DNA of 64,000 nt from Aequorivita vladivostokensis (GCF_000952855.1 NZ_JSVU01000001.1:186001-250000); one strand, 5' to 3'; shown: positions 1 through 9,005, numbered from the stretch's first letter. The notes: generated by a model from the letters alone, not told the origin. Numbers and translations: made by a program.

Positions 1-2
1 TG

Positions 3-968
3 GGCGTGGTTTCCGGGATGAACGACCAAGGGTTGACGGTAACGATAAACGCTGGAAAATCTGAAATTCCGCTGGTTGCGAAAACGCCCATTTCCATAGT
101 AACACGAGAGATTTTGCAATATGCCTCAAACATTGATGAAGCAATTGCCATTGCAAAAAAGCGCGAAGTTTTTGTTTCCGAAGCTATTTTTGTGGGCAGC
201 GCAAAAGACAAGAAAGCGGCGATTATTGAAGTGGCACCGGATAATTTTGGCGTTTATGAAGTTGAAAACACGGATGAACTGATCTGCAGCAACCACTTTC
301 AAAGTGAGGCTTATAAAAACGACGAACGAAATTTGAAATGGATTGAAGAAAGCCACTCGATGTACCGTTTTGAAAGGATGGAAGAATTGATTTCAGAAAA
401 CAAAAAACTGAATGTTGCAGATGCCGTTGCCATTCTTCGGAACAAAAAAGGATTGGACGACAAAGAAATTGGTTTTGGGAATGAAAAGGCTTTAAACCAA
501 CTTTTGGCGCACCACGGCATCGTTTTCAAACCTGAAAGTTTGGAAGTTTGGGTTTCTTCCAATCCGTATCAATTGGGCGAATTTGTGGAGTATGATTTGG
601 ATGAAGTTTTTGCAAATAGACAAGGAAATCCGGCAACCAAAACCATTTCAAACCCAAAGGGAAATATAGCTGAAGATACTTTTGTGCATTCAAAGCAATA
701 CAAAGATTATGAGGAATACCGAATTTTGGAGCGGGAAGTGGAAGCGGCAATTGAAAATAAGGAAACTATTTCAGCAGAAAAACTTGCCGCATTGCAACAA
801 AAAAATCCCGAGTATTGGAAAGCCTATTATTTAATGGGAAAGTATTACTTTGAAAAAAATTATGATGCCGCCGCGAAAATCGCTTTTGAAAAGGCATTGA
901 CCAAGGAGATTACAACCGTTCCAGATAGAGAGAAGATCGAAAAATTTCTTCAAAAATTGAAAAACTAA
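3..968 (+). CDS. C45-family acyltransferase/peptidase-like protein, 5' truncated
   Basis: The reading frame is open to the left edge, so the N-terminus, including the catalytic Cys expected in this Ntn-hydrolase family, is outside the window. The visible part starts with GVVSGMNDQGLTVTINAG, typical of the acyl-CoA:6-aminopenicillanate acyltransferase-like (C45) core, where autoproteolysis exposes an N-terminal Cys. Later motifs include ICSNHF and, around residue 185, SSNPYQLGEFVEYDLDE. The last 60 or so residues (PEYWKAYYLMGKYYFEKNY onwards) look like one TPR-like helical hairpin, a common tail in Bacteroidetes members. The substrate is unknown; amide-bond hydrolysis or acyl transfer is inferred from family only. 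No signal peptide can be judged. Confidence 0.7.
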   Translation, partial: GVVSGMNDQGLTVTINAGKSEIPLVAKTPISIVTREILQYASNIDEAIAIAKKREVFVSEAIFVGSAKDKKAAIIEVAPDNFGVYEVENTDELICSNHFQSEAYKNDERNLKWIEESHSMYRFERMEELISENKKLNVADAVAILRNKKGLDDKEIGFGNEKALNQLLAHHGIVFKPESLEVWVSSNPYQLGEFVEYDLDEVFANRQGNPATKTISNPKGNIAEDTFVHSKQYKDYEEYRILEREVEAAIENKETISAEKLAALQQKNPEYWKAYYLMGKYYFEKNYDAAAKIAFEKALTKEITTVPDREKIEKFLQKLKN

Positions 969-1030
969 CTCTGTGTTCCCTGTGCCTCTGTGGTTAACTT
1001 TACACCACAAAGACACAGAGGGCACAAAGA
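969..1030. repeat. Dispersed CTGTG-rich intergenic repeat, inverted-repeat form
   Basis: Bases 969-994 (CTCTGTGTTCCCTGTGCCTC and on to CTGTGGT) are imperfectly repeated in inverted orientation at 1004-1030 (ACCACAAAGACACAGAGGGC and on). The two arms flank a 9-base spacer and can fold into a long hairpin. A third, related single-arm copy lies at 51422-51464 upstream of the tolC-like gene. It sits just after the stop of the acyltransferase and before paaK. It resembles a small dispersed extragenic repeat. Function is unknown; the fold could also terminate or stabilise transcripts. Confidence 0.6.
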
Positions 1031-1040
1031 AAAACTCAAA

Positions 1041-2330
1041 ATGATTCCAGAGATAGAGAAAGCTTCAGCAGCAGAAATTAAAGCATTTCAAGAAGAAAAA
1101 TTGAAAGAGACTCTTCAATATTTGGATGAAAATTCTCCTTTTTATAAACGCTTTTTCAAAGAGAACAACATTCAGATTTCAGAAATAAAAACGTTGGAAG
1201 ATATTCAAAAGATTCCGGTTACAACAAAAGACCATCTTCAAAGATTCAACGATGATTTCATTTGCGTTCCAAAAACTGAAATTATAGACTACGTAACTAC
1301 TTCGGGCACATTGGGCGATCCCGTAACCTTCGCTTTGACCGATGCAGATTTGGAACGTTTGGCTTACAATGAAGCGATTTCCTTCGCCTGTTGCGGGGTT
1401 GGAAAGGAAGATACGCTACAATTAATGACCACGATGGACCGCCGTTTTATGGCCGGTTTGGCGTATTTTTTAGGCGCTCGAAAATTGGGCTCGGGTATTA
1501 TCCGCGTGGGTTCGGGCATTCCGGAGTTGCAGTGGGATTCCATTTTGAAATTTAAACCCACCTATTTAATTACCGTTCCATCCTTTCTTTTAAAATTGAT
1601 TGAATACGCGCAGCAACACGAAATTGATTTGCAGGCCACGGGAGTGAAAGCCGCAATCTGCATAGGCGAACCCATCCGCGAACAGGATTTTTCACTGAAC
1701 ATTTTAGCAAAAAAAATAAAAAAGGATTGGGATATCGAACTCTTTTCAACCTACGCTTCCACTGAAATGAGCACGGCCTTCAACGAATGCGAAAAGCACA
1801 ACGGCGGCCACCACCATCCCGAACTTATTATTGCAGAAATTCTTGATGAAAATAATTTGCCAGTTTCCGAAGGGGAAGTGGGCGAGTTGACCATCACAAC
1901 TTTGGGCGTTCAGGCTATGCCCTTGCTGCGTTTTAAAACGGGCGATATGGTCCAAGGCTATAATGAACCGTGCGAATGTGGGAGAAAAACCATGCGGTTG
2001 GGGCCGGTTGTAGGCCGAAAAAAGCAGATGATAAAATATAAGGGAACAACGCTTTATCCGCCCGCGATGTATAATATTCTGAATGATTTTTCGGGAATAG
2101 AAAGCTATGTGATTGAAATTTTCCACAACGAACTGGGCACCGATGAAATTTTGATAAAAATAGCTTCGGAAAATACTTCCGAAGAATTATTGCTGGAAAT
2201 AAAAGACCATTTCCGGGCAAAACTTCGCGTGGCGCCAAAGGTTGAATTTGCTACTTCCGAAGAGGTTGAAGCACTTCGCTTTCCGCCATTGAGTAGAAAA
2301 CCTGTTGATTTGATTGATCGAAGATTATAA
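1041..2330 (+). CDS. paaK: Phenylacetate-CoA ligase-like AMP-forming enzyme
   Basis: 429 aa, the normal length for PaaK-type ligases, which activate an aromatic or other carboxylate with ATP to the CoA thioester in the cytoplasm. Visible motifs are the Ser/Thr/Gly-rich ATP loop TTSGTLGDPV (about 86-95), the adenylate motif YASTEMS (about 237-243), LLRFKTGDM and the C-terminal GRKKQMIKYKGTTLYPPA. The start at 1041 is chosen because the longer ORF from 990 would translate the repeat at 969-1030. No other paa genes are adjacent, so the substrate need not be phenylacetate; Bacteroidetes often carry such a stand-alone paralogue. The gene converges on the lipoprotein gene with only 2 bases between stop codons. 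Confidence 0.82.
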   Translation: MIPEIEKASAAEIKAFQEEKLKETLQYLDENSPFYKRFFKENNIQISEIKTLEDIQKIPVTTKDHLQRFNDDFICVPKTEIIDYVTTSGTLGDPVTFALTDADLERLAYNEAISFACCGVGKEDTLQLMTTMDRRFMAGLAYFLGARKLGSGIIRVGSGIPELQWDSILKFKPTYLITVPSFLLKLIEYAQQHEIDLQATGVKAAICIGEPIREQDFSLNILAKKIKKDWDIELFSTYASTEMSTAFNECEKHNGGHHHPELIIAEILDENNLPVSEGEVGELTITTLGVQAMPLLRFKTGDMVQGYNEPCECGRKTMRLGPVVGRKKQMIKYKGTTLYPPAMYNILNDFSGIESYVIEIFHNELGTDEILIKIASENTSEELLLEIKDHFRAKLRVAPKVEFATSEEVEALRFPPLSRKPVDLIDRRL

Positions 2331-2344
2331 TATCAATCTTCGAT
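2317..2344. terminator. Hairpin spanning two convergent stop codons
   Basis: ATCGAAGATT (2317-2326) pairs with AATCTTCGAT (2335-2344) around an 8-base loop. The hairpin covers the last codons of both the paaK-like gene and the convergent lipoprotein gene. There is no U-tract on either strand, so intrinsic termination is uncertain; it could act as a bidirectional 3'-end stabiliser. Confidence 0.35.
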
Positions 2345-2911
2345 GGAAATACTTTCACTCATAAGTTTCCAAGTATATTTTTTTTCGCTTTTCCTATCCA
2401 TATCAAAAACAGAATAGTACCGCACGAGCCGCGTGCTATCTTTGGGATCGTTCATTATGGGGGCAAGTGTGTCCGTCATATTGCTTTTATGAATATCAAA
2501 GCGGTTTACGGGTTGTTTCCAAAGGGAGTCTTTCCAAACAAAAACATAGTATTCGTTAAAATTGGTATCCTTCAACTTTGCGTTTACTAGTAAAACATCG
2601 TTTTGAAAATTCTTAAGTTTTAAAATTTGTAATTGGGCACCGATACTTTCAGGAATAATTATCTCTGGTAATTGCTCATTTTCAAAACCAATCAGCGTGG
2701 TTCCGGTTGAAGCGTCAACTTTCCTTACAAAAACATAGATAGAATCTTGGTTTCCCAAAAAGTCAGCTTTAAAGGCGCCTTCGGGTAAGTCAGATTTTTT
2801 AATTACTACAGTAGAAGGTTCTTGAATGGGTAATTCTGACGGGGGACTCTTCTCACTGATTTTTTTACAGCCAAGAATTAGAAAGGGTATCGCAAAAAGC
2901 AAATACTTCAT
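2333..2911 (-). CDS. Predicted lipoprotein of unknown function
   Basis: 192 aa. The N-terminus MKYLLFAIPFLILGCKK is a lipoprotein signal with lipobox LILGC, so Cys15 is probably acylated and the protein exported. The mature part is charged and shows no family I recognise. A Pro/Ser-rich linker (SEKSPPSELPIQEPS) precedes a probably beta-rich domain of about 150 residues. The gene follows the universal stress protein gene with no gap (stop at 2912-2914, ATG at 2909-2911), so they are almost certainly cotranscribed. Function cannot be assigned. Confidence 0.75.
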   Translation of the reverse strand: MKYLLFAIPFLILGCKKISEKSPPSELPIQEPSTVVIKKSDLPEGAFKADFLGNQDSIYVFVRKVDASTGTTLIGFENEQLPEIIIPESIGAQLQILKLKNFQNDVLLVNAKLKDTNFNEYYVFVWKDSLWKQPVNRFDIHKSNMTDTLAPIMNDPKDSTRLVRYYSVFDMDRKSEKKYTWKLMSESISIED

Positions 2912-3733
2912 TTAAATTTTAAAAGTTATCACCGGCATATTGGCGTGGTTCACCATATCTTCACTAATACTGCCATTGAAGAAGTGCGAAATGCCTTTGC
3001 GACCGTGGGTGCCCATTCCTATGAGCTGTGCATTGATATGTTTGGCAAAATTGAGTATTCCTTTTTCTACGGAAGTGTCATTGTAAATGTTTAAGGTATA
3101 GTTTTCAACGCCCATTCCCCTAACAAAATTTTCCATAATGTTTTGTGCCTGAACAGAAGTTTTAAAATCTCCCGGGGTGTTCACAAAGAGTAGGTGCATT
3201 TTTGCTCCAAGTTTTTTTGCAAATTTTTGTGCCTTGTCCAATGCCCCACGGCCCTCTTCTGAAAAATCTGTAGCAAATACAAAATCCGTAACGTTGAATT
3301 GCTCATGATTGTTTTTAATTACCAGCACCGGTATTTTGGAAGTTCTGACCACTTTTTCAGTATTACTTCCTATAAACATTTCCTTAAAGCCGCTGGCCCC
3401 ACTGGAGCCCATAACAATTAAATCTATTTTGTTCTTTTTGCAAGCCTCTTCAATATCCTCGTAAATTTCGTTGTGGCCAATGGCTTCATTTACCGTAGTT
3501 CCTTTCAGATACGGTTTTGCGCGCATTTCACTAAAACGTTTTTCAGCCAATTTTATAAAAAACAGCGATTCGGGAAGCGTCCCTGAATCACTTGAAGTGG
3601 CCAAGTGCAGCGGCATTTCCATAGAATGGAGGACAAATATTTCACTTTTATGCTTTTCGGCGAGTTTGAGAGCTACTTTCAAAGCATTTTCAGCTTGCTC
3701 GGAAAAGTCGGTTGGGACGAGGATACGTTTCAT
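2912..3733 (-). CDS. Universal stress protein, tandem UspA domains
   Basis: 273 aa with two Usp domains, about 1-145 and 150-273, each beginning with the beta1 strand followed by a DFS motif (ILVPTDFSEQAENAL; DFVFATDFSEEGRGAL). The first domain ends with the nucleotide-binding loop GSSGASGFKEMFIGSNTEKV, the second with GMGTHGRKGISHFFNGS. Both keep the G-x2-G-x9-G(S/T) pattern of the ATP-binding Usp class. Such proteins are cytoplasmic and tied to growth arrest and stress. I start at 3733 (MKRILVPTDFS); the upstream in-frame ATG would add 11 atypical residues and lies very near the likely transcription start. Confidence 0.85.
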   Translation of the reverse strand: MKRILVPTDFSEQAENALKVALKLAEKHKSEIFVLHSMEMPLHLATSSDSGTLPESLFFIKLAEKRFSEMRAKPYLKGTTVNEAIGHNEIYEDIEEACKKNKIDLIVMGSSGASGFKEMFIGSNTEKVVRTSKIPVLVIKNNHEQFNVTDFVFATDFSEEGRGALDKAQKFAKKLGAKMHLLFVNTPGDFKTSVQAQNIMENFVRGMGVENYTLNIYNDTSVEKGILNFAKHINAQLIGMGTHGRKGISHFFNGSISEDMVNHANMPVITFKI

Positions 3734-3773
3734 AAAATTGGTCGGTTTTGTGTTTTTTGGAAGCATTAAAGTA

Positions 3774-3781
3774 CAAAAATA
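3774..3781 (-). promoter_or_regulatory. Candidate -7 box of the usp promoter
   Basis: On the minus strand the bases read TATTTTTG, matching the Bacteroidetes -7 consensus TAnnTTTG. It lies about 40 bases before the usp start at 3733. I see no good -33 TTG at the usual distance. It also lies close to the upstream ATG, supporting the shorter usp start. Confidence 0.4.
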
Positions 3782-3821
3782 AATCGTTTGCGCTTGGTTT
3801 TTATAATATTAAAAAATGTAG

Positions 3822-3829
3822 TATATTTG
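3822..3829 (+). promoter_or_regulatory. -7 box of the rimP-nusA-infB promoter
   Basis: TATATTTG followed by CACC is a perfect TAnnTTTG match, 68 bases before the rimP ATG. The nearest upstream TTG (3794-3796) is 25 bases away, slightly further than ideal. The predicted transcript starts near 3836 and would contain the leader ORF and hairpin described next. Confidence 0.55.
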
Positions 3830-3842
3830 CACCGAATTTGAT

Positions 3843-3893
3843 ATGAAACTATCTGAGGGGACTAAAGTCCCCTCTTTTTATAGCTTAAAATGA
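3843..3893 (+). CDS. Possible 16-aa leader peptide ahead of rimP
   Basis: ATG at 3843 begins [16 protein letters not shown], ending in TGA at 3891-3893. That stop overlaps the rimP ATG (3890-3892) as ATGA, the classic arrangement for translational coupling. The ORF begins only a few bases after the predicted transcription start, and the whole terminator-like hairpin (3855-3874) lies inside it. A translating ribosome would therefore melt the hairpin. The overlap could be chance; no codon bias or homologue can be judged from 16 codons. Confidence 0.35.
   Translation: MKLSEGTKVPSFYSLK
3855..3881 (+). terminator. Terminator-like hairpin in the rimP leader (possible attenuator)
   Basis: GAGGGGAC (3855-3862) pairs perfectly with GTCCCCTC (3867-3874) across a TAAA tetraloop and is followed by TTTTTAT. 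This has the form of an intrinsic terminator, yet it lies between the promoter and rimP with no gene upstream on this strand to terminate. An attenuator controlling entry into rimP-nusA-infB is the simplest reading. Confidence 0.6.
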
Positions 3894-4354
3894 TGCGTGA
3901 AAAAGTAGCAGAACTGCTGGAAAATGCGCTGGAAGAAAACAAATCACTGTTTTTGATCGACCTAAATATTTCTGAAGACAACCAAATTAGGGTCATCCTG
4001 GACGGCGATAAGGGCGTTACGGTTGAAGATTGTATTGCGGTAAGCCGCGCCATAGAGCACAATCTGGACCGCGAGGAGTATGATTTTTCCTTGGAGGTGA
4101 TGTCAGCCGGCGTTTCAGAACCGCTCACATTGCCCAGGCAGTACAAAAAAAACATAGGCAGAAACCTAAAAATAAAAACCAAGAACGGCGAAAAGTTGGA
4201 AGGCGAATTGACTGCCGCAACAGAAGATAGCTTTACCTTAACATGGTCAGCGCGTGAGCCCAAACCTGTTGGCAAAGGAAAGGTAACCGTTCAAAAAGAG
4301 GCAACCTTGCCTTACAAAGATATTATGGAAGCAAAAGTGATGATAACATTTTAA
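3890..4354 (+). CDS. rimP: Ribosome maturation factor RimP
   Basis: 154 aa, the normal size. RimP binds free 30S subunits and assists late maturation. Sequence support: an N-terminal alpha/beta domain ([20 protein letters not shown] to about 75) with the conserved [12 protein letters not shown] segment, then the [21 protein letters not shown] stretch bridging to a C-terminal SH3-like barrel. It is the first gene of the conserved rimP-nusA-infB operon, with 5 bases before nusA. Two adjacent ATG codons (3890, 3893) could serve as start. Confidence 0.95.
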   Translation: MMREKVAELLENALEENKSLFLIDLNISEDNQIRVILDGDKGVTVEDCIAVSRAIEHNLDREEYDFSLEVMSAGVSEPLTLPRQYKKNIGRNLKIKTKNGEKLEGELTAATEDSFTLTWSAREPKPVGKGKVTVQKEATLPYKDIMEAKVMITF

Positions 4355-4359
4355 TTGAT

Positions 4360-5592
4360 ATGGAAAACTTAGCACTAATCGAATCTTTTTCGGAATTTAA
4401 GGACGATAAACAAATAGACAGGGTAACGCTTATGGCGATACTTGAAGAAGTTTTCAGAAATGCCCTGAAAAAAAAGTACGGGAGCGATGATAACTTTGAT
4501 ATTATTGTAAACCCAGACAAGGGCGATCTTGAAATATGGCGAAACCGTGTAGTAGTGGCCGATGGGGAAGTGGAAGACCCGAACGAGGAAATTTCATTGA
4601 GCGCTGCCCGAAAAATTGAGCCTGATTTTGAGATCGGCGAGGATGTTTCGGAAGAAGTAAAACTTATAGATCTTGGTCGCCGTTCCATCTTGGCATTGCG
4701 CCAAAACCTTATTTCAAAAATCCACGAGCACGACAATACTATCATTTACAAGCAGTTTAAAGATCTTGAGGGAGAAATTTACACTGCCGAAGTTCACCAC
4801 ATCCGTCACCGTGCCGTTATTCTTTTGGACGATGAGGGCAATGAAATAATTCTTCCGAAGGAAAAACAAATCCCTTCAGATTTCTTCAGAAAAGGAGACA
4901 ACGTGCGTGGAATTATTGAAAGCGTTGATTTAAAGGGAAACAAGCCGACCATTATTATGAGCCGCGCAAATCCGGTTTTCCTTGAAAAACTCTTTGAACA
5001 GGAAATCCCAGAGGTTTTCGATGGATTAATTACCGTAAAAAAGGTAGTGCGTATCCCTGGCGAAAAAGCAAAAGTAGCCGTAGATTCTTACGATGACCGT
5101 ATTGATCCCGTAGGTGCTTGTGTGGGTATGAAAGGTTCCAGGATCCACGGCATCGTTCGTGAGTTGGGCAACGAAAATATTGACGTTATCAATTACACAA
5201 ACAACCTGAACCTATATATAACGCGTGCTTTGAGCCCGGCAAAAGTAACTTCCATAAAGATTGACGAAGAGAAAAAGCGTGCTGAGGTTATTCTTCGTCC
5301 AGAAGAAGTAAGTAAGGCAATTGGCCGCGGCGGACACAACATTCGTCTTGCGGGACAGTTGACAGGTTATGAAATTGACGTACTTCGCGAAGGCGCAGAA
5401 GAAGACGTAGAGTTAAGCGAATTCTCCGATGAAATAGAAGGCTGGATCATCGAGGAATTCCACAAAATAGGTTTAGATACCGCCAAAAGCGTATTGGAGC
5501 ATGACATCAACGATCTGGTAAAACGTACCGATCTGGAGGAGGAGACAATTCGCGATGTTATAAATATATTAAAAGAAGAATTTGAAGAGTAG
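4360..5592 (+). CDS. nusA: Transcription termination/antitermination factor NusA
   Basis: 410 aa. It binds RNA polymerase and the nascent RNA and modulates pausing, intrinsic termination and antitermination. Order of domains: N-terminal polymerase-binding domain (1 to about 125), S1 domain (about 130-205, from GEIYTAEVHHIRHRAVIL), KH1 with GMKGSRIHGI (about 256-265), and KH2 with IGRGGHNIRLA (about 320-330). After KH2 only about 70 acidic residues remain. The two C-terminal acidic repeats of the 495-aa E. coli protein are at most partly represented by the terminal helical segment (IGLDTAKSVLEHDINDL onwards). Between rimP and infB, as in most bacteria. Confidence 0.96.
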   Translation: MENLALIESFSEFKDDKQIDRVTLMAILEEVFRNALKKKYGSDDNFDIIVNPDKGDLEIWRNRVVVADGEVEDPNEEISLSAARKIEPDFEIGEDVSEEVKLIDLGRRSILALRQNLISKIHEHDNTIIYKQFKDLEGEIYTAEVHHIRHRAVILLDDEGNEIILPKEKQIPSDFFRKGDNVRGIIESVDLKGNKPTIIMSRANPVFLEKLFEQEIPEVFDGLITVKKVVRIPGEKAKVAVDSYDDRIDPVGACVGMKGSRIHGIVRELGNENIDVINYTNNLNLYITRALSPAKVTSIKIDEEKKRAEVILRPEEVSKAIGRGGHNIRLAGQLTGYEIDVLREGAEEDVELSEFSDEIEGWIIEEFHKIGLDTAKSVLEHDINDLVKRTDLEEETIRDVINILKEEFEE

Positions 5593-5652
5593 TTGAAACT
5601 TTAACTACTTTTATACAAATTTTTTAAAAAGACAAAACAGGAAAAAGCATTT

Positions 5653-8436
5653 ATGGCTGAAGTAAAAACGAAAAGACTAAGTCAGGTATTACGTGAGTTC
5701 AACATCTCGTTGGATCGTGCCGTGGAATTTTTGGGTTCCAAAGGGTTCGATGTGGACGCAAGTCCCAATACCAAAATAACGGGTGAAGAATACGAAGTTC
5801 TTTTTGAAGAGTTTGAAACCGACAAAAGTAAAAAAGTAGCTTCCAAGGAAGTGGGCGAGGAAAAACGCAAGGAGAAAGAAGAACTTCGTTTGGAACGCGA
5901 ACGCGAACTGGAAGAAAAGCAGAAAAAAGAAGAAGCTTCCCGTGTTATCAGGGCTGAGGCCAAACTAGAAGGTCCAAAGCAGATTGGTAAGATCGATTTG
6001 GATGCTGGCAAGTCTAAAAAGGAAGAGGTAAAAACGGAACAAAAACAGGATGAGCCCAAGACAGCTGAAAAGTCTGAACCTGCCACCGAGAAACCACAAG
6101 CAGAGAAAAAGGAGAAAGTAGAAAAAACCACTACCGTACTGGCTGCCGAAGCTACAGAGGAAACTTCTAAAGAGAACAAAATAGAAAAGGCAGTTGAAAA
6201 AGCTGAGGAAACTCCAGCTGCTGCCAAAACTGAAGAGCCGAAACCCGCCGTTGCTAAGGAGGAGGCCAAAAGTGATACGCCCAAAGACTCAGATACGGTT
6301 ACCACTCAATATCGAAAATTGGAAGGGCCGAACTTTACGGGCCAAAAAATAGATCTTACCCAGTTTAAGAAACCCGAAAAGAAAAAAGATGCCAAATCTG
6401 ATGACAAAAAAGACAAAAAAGGCAAAAGGCGTCGTATAAGTAAGGAAACTCCCAAAAGTGGAGGCAATAATTTCAGGGACAATCGCGGCGCAGGCAGAAA
6501 GGGCCGAAGCAGCACCCCAAAAGAGGAGCCTAGCGAGGAAGAAGTACAAAAGCAGGTACGCGAAACCTTGGAAAAACTTCAAGGAAAATCTTCCAAAGGG
6601 AAAGGCGCAAAATACCGTCGTGAAAAGCGTGACACCCACCGCCAAAAGTCTGAGGACGAACTGGCACAGCAGGAAGCAGACAGCAAGCTTATCAAGGTAA
6701 CGGAGTTTGTTACCGCCAGTGAAATGGCTACAATGATGGACGTTCCTGTTACTAAGATTATTTCGGCCTGTATGAGTTTGGGAATGATGGTTACGATGAA
6801 TCAGCGTCTGGATGCTGAAACCTTAAGTATTGTTGCTGATGAGTTTGGTTATGAAGTAGAATTTGTAACCGCAGATATTGAAGAATCAATCGATCAGAAG
6901 ACCGATGCGCCCGAAGATCTTGAGCCAAGAGCGCCGATTGTTACGGTAATGGGTCACGTAGATCACGGTAAAACATCGCTTTTGGATTATATCCGAAAAG
7001 AAAATGTGATTGCTGGTGAATCCGGAGGAATTACACAACATATTGGAGCCTACGGTGTAGAACTGGATGGCGGACAGAAGATAGCATTTCTGGATACTCC
7101 CGGTCACGAAGCCTTTACCGCAATGCGGGCCCGTGGAGCGCAGGTTACAGACCTTGCAATTATTGTGGTCGCGGCAGATGATGATATTATGCCACAGACC
7201 AAGGAGGCTATCAGCCACGCACAAGCGGCAGGTGTGCCAATAGTGTTTGCCATAAATAAAATAGATAAACCTACCGCGAATCCTGAAAAAATTAAGGAAG
7301 GATTGGCCCAATTAAACCTTTTGGTAGAAGACTGGGGTGGAAAAATTCAATCGCAAGATATTTCTGCGAAAACAGGAACAGGAGTAAAAGAATTACTTGA
7401 AAAAGTATTGTTGGAAGCCGAGTTGCTTGAATTGACCGCAAACCCAAATCGTCAGGCAAATGGTACGGTTGTGGAAGCCTTTCTAGACAAAGGCCGTGGG
7501 TACGTTTCTACGGTACTCGTACAGGGCGGAACATTAAGAGTAGGCGACTACGTTCTGGCAGGCCAGCACAGCGGAAAGGTGAAGGCGATGCAGGACGAAC
7601 GGGGAAATAACGTTAAGGAAGCCGGTCCATCTACTCCAGTTTCTGTACTAGGTCTGGATGGTGCGCCTCAAGCTGGTGATAAATTCAACGTGTTCGAGGA
7701 TGAGCGTGAAGCAAAAACAATCGCCACCAAACGAACCCAATTACAGCGAGAGCAATCCGTTAGAACACAGCGCCATATTACACTGGATGAAATCGGAAGA
7801 CGTATCGCTCTAGGTGATTTCAAGGAATTGAACATTATTCTTAAAGGAGACGTGGACGGTTCTGTGGAAGCATTGACGGATTCGTTCCAAAAGCTTTCTA
7901 CTGAAGAAATCCAAGTTAATATAATCCATAAAGCAGTTGGACCAATTACTGAAAGTGACGTGCTTCTGGCTTCGGCCTCTGATGCAATCATTATAGGTTT
8001 TAACGTTCGTCCTATGGGCAATGCGCGCCAAATTGCAGATAAGGAAGAAATAGATATCCGAACCTACTCCATCATTTACGACGCAATCAACGATGTGAAA
8101 GATGCGATGGAAGGTATGCTCTCCCCAGAAATGAAGGAAGAAATAACAGGTACGGCAGAAATTCGCGAAACTTTCAAAATATCGAAAGTGGGAACTATTG
8201 CTGGATGTATGGTATTAACCGGAAAAATATTCAGAAACTCTGGCATCCGTCTTATTCGTGAGGGAGTAGTAGTCTATACTGGCGAACTGGCTTCTTTGAA
8301 ACGATTCAAGGATGATGTGAAGGAAGTTTCAAAAGGATATGATTGCGGTATTCAGATTAAAAACTACAATGATATTTATGAGAATGATATCATTGAAGCA
8401 TTCCAGGAAGTTGCTGTGAAGAAAAAGCTGAAATAA
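5653..8436 (+). CDS. infB: Translation initiation factor IF-2
   Basis: 927 aa GTPase that recruits fMet-tRNA to the 30S subunit and promotes 50S joining. An N-terminal IF2_N helix-rich module (about 1-50) is followed by a long, low-complexity Lys/Glu/Ala-rich linker (about 55-340), then a second IF2_N module (about 347-400). The G domain has G1 GHVDHGKTS (about 433), G3 DTPGHE (about 482) and G4 NKID (about 535). Domains II-IV follow to the end. The linker is repetitive enough to give long shadow ORFs on the opposite strand. A strong terminator at 8458-8491 ends the operon. Confidence 0.97.
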   Translation: MAEVKTKRLSQVLREFNISLDRAVEFLGSKGFDVDASPNTKITGEEYEVLFEEFETDKSKKVASKEVGEEKRKEKEELRLERERELEEKQKKEEASRVIRAEAKLEGPKQIGKIDLDAGKSKKEEVKTEQKQDEPKTAEKSEPATEKPQAEKKEKVEKTTTVLAAEATEETSKENKIEKAVEKAEETPAAAKTEEPKPAVAKEEAKSDTPKDSDTVTTQYRKLEGPNFTGQKIDLTQFKKPEKKKDAKSDDKKDKKGKRRRISKETPKSGGNNFRDNRGAGRKGRSSTPKEEPSEEEVQKQVRETLEKLQGKSSKGKGAKYRREKRDTHRQKSEDELAQQEADSKLIKVTEFVTASEMATMMDVPVTKIISACMSLGMMVTMNQRLDAETLSIVADEFGYEVEFVTADIEESIDQKTDAPEDLEPRAPIVTVMGHVDHGKTSLLDYIRKENVIAGESGGITQHIGAYGVELDGGQKIAFLDTPGHEAFTAMRARGAQVTDLAIIVVAADDDIMPQTKEAISHAQAAGVPIVFAINKIDKPTANPEKIKEGLAQLNLLVEDWGGKIQSQDISAKTGTGVKELLEKVLLEAELLELTANPNRQANGTVVEAFLDKGRGYVSTVLVQGGTLRVGDYVLAGQHSGKVKAMQDERGNNVKEAGPSTPVSVLGLDGAPQAGDKFNVFEDEREAKTIATKRTQLQREQSVRTQRHITLDEIGRRIALGDFKELNIILKGDVDGSVEALTDSFQKLSTEEIQVNIIHKAVGPITESDVLLASASDAIIIGFNVRPMGNARQIADKEEIDIRTYSIIYDAINDVKDAMEGMLSPEMKEEITGTAEIRETFKISKVGTIAGCMVLTGKIFRNSGIRLIREGVVVYTGELASLKRFKDDVKEVSKGYDCGIQIKNYNDIYENDIIEAFQEVAVKKKLK

Positions 8437-8457
8437 GCTATTTGAAGTATATAATTT

Positions 8458-8491
8458 AAAACGGCCTAAGAATTAATCTTAGGCCGTTTTT
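8458..8491 (+). terminator. Intrinsic terminator after infB (probably bidirectional)
   Basis: A perfect 14-bp stem, AAAACGGCCTAAGA (8458-8471) with TCTTAGGCCGTTTT (8477-8490), loop ATTAA, is followed by TC. It begins 21 bases after the infB stop. The A/T flanks provide a U-tract on both strands, so it can also stop transcripts of the convergent SPOR gene. Confidence 0.88.
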
Positions 8492-8609
8492 CGTTGTAAA
8501 AAGGTTCCGTTCGCTCAAATAAGGATACTATGGAGAATAGATGGGTTTGCCATTTATGAGCCGAAATGAAGGGTTGATTTTCTATCAAACCTACAGGAAA
8601 TTCCAATTT

Positions 8610-9005
8610 TTATTTTCGTCTTTCAGGCTTTAAAATAAATGCAGATGAAAAGCTTTTCTGAATTGCTATAAGGGCTCTTTCGGCTTCTATTCGCGATGCA
8701 AAATTTCCGGCCCAGACCTTATAGTTGGGGGTTTCGTATTCAATAGAGGCGGGCCAGTTGCCATAGCTGCCCCTGTACTTTCTTAAAATTTGGTTCGCTT
8801 TGTCCAGTTCGCCATAGTAAAGTTGAATAGTATAGCCATCAGAAAGCTTATTTTCCTTTTCCATGTCTTTCTTCAGTTCCAACAATTCGGTAATCTTCGG
8901 ATCCGTGTTCACAGTGAGTGAGCCGTTCTGTGCAAAACTTTTATTACATAAAAAAGTGATTAAAATGCTGGCAATAAAAATCTTGGAATAGGTTTGTAAA
9001 TTCAT
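8610..9005 (-). CDS. Exported SPOR-domain protein
   Basis: 131 aa from the ATG at 9005 (MNLQTYSKIFIASILITFL). The upstream ATG adds 7 polar residues before the signal peptide and is less likely. Residues 1 to about 25 form a cleavable signal ending NKSFAQN. From about residue 55 the protein has the SPOR pattern: GYTIQLYYGELDKANQIL, then VWAGNFASRIEAERALIAIQ. SPOR domains bind denuded glycan strands of septal peptidoglycan, so a periplasmic cell-wall or division role is likely. It lies alone between the infB terminator and the divergent act operon. Confidence 0.8.
   Translation of the reverse strand: MNLQTYSKIFIASILITFLCNKSFAQNGSLTVNTDPKITELLELKKDMEKENKLSDGYTIQLYYGELDKANQILRKYRGSYGNWPASIEYETPNYKVWAGNFASRIEAERALIAIQKSFSSAFILKPERRK

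Noticed and set aside
1041-2330. A phenylacetate degradation cluster
   Set aside because: Only the ligase is present; no paaABCDE, paaZ or thiolase genes are adjacent.
5682-6305. 207-residue ORF on the minus strand across the infB linker
   Set aside because: A Ser-rich shadow of the Lys/Glu-rich IF2 linker; the plus-strand frame is clearly infB.
8458-8491. Possible sRNA or CRISPR-like palindrome after infB
   Set aside because: A single hairpin with flanking A/T tracts explained fully as a terminator; no repeated units.
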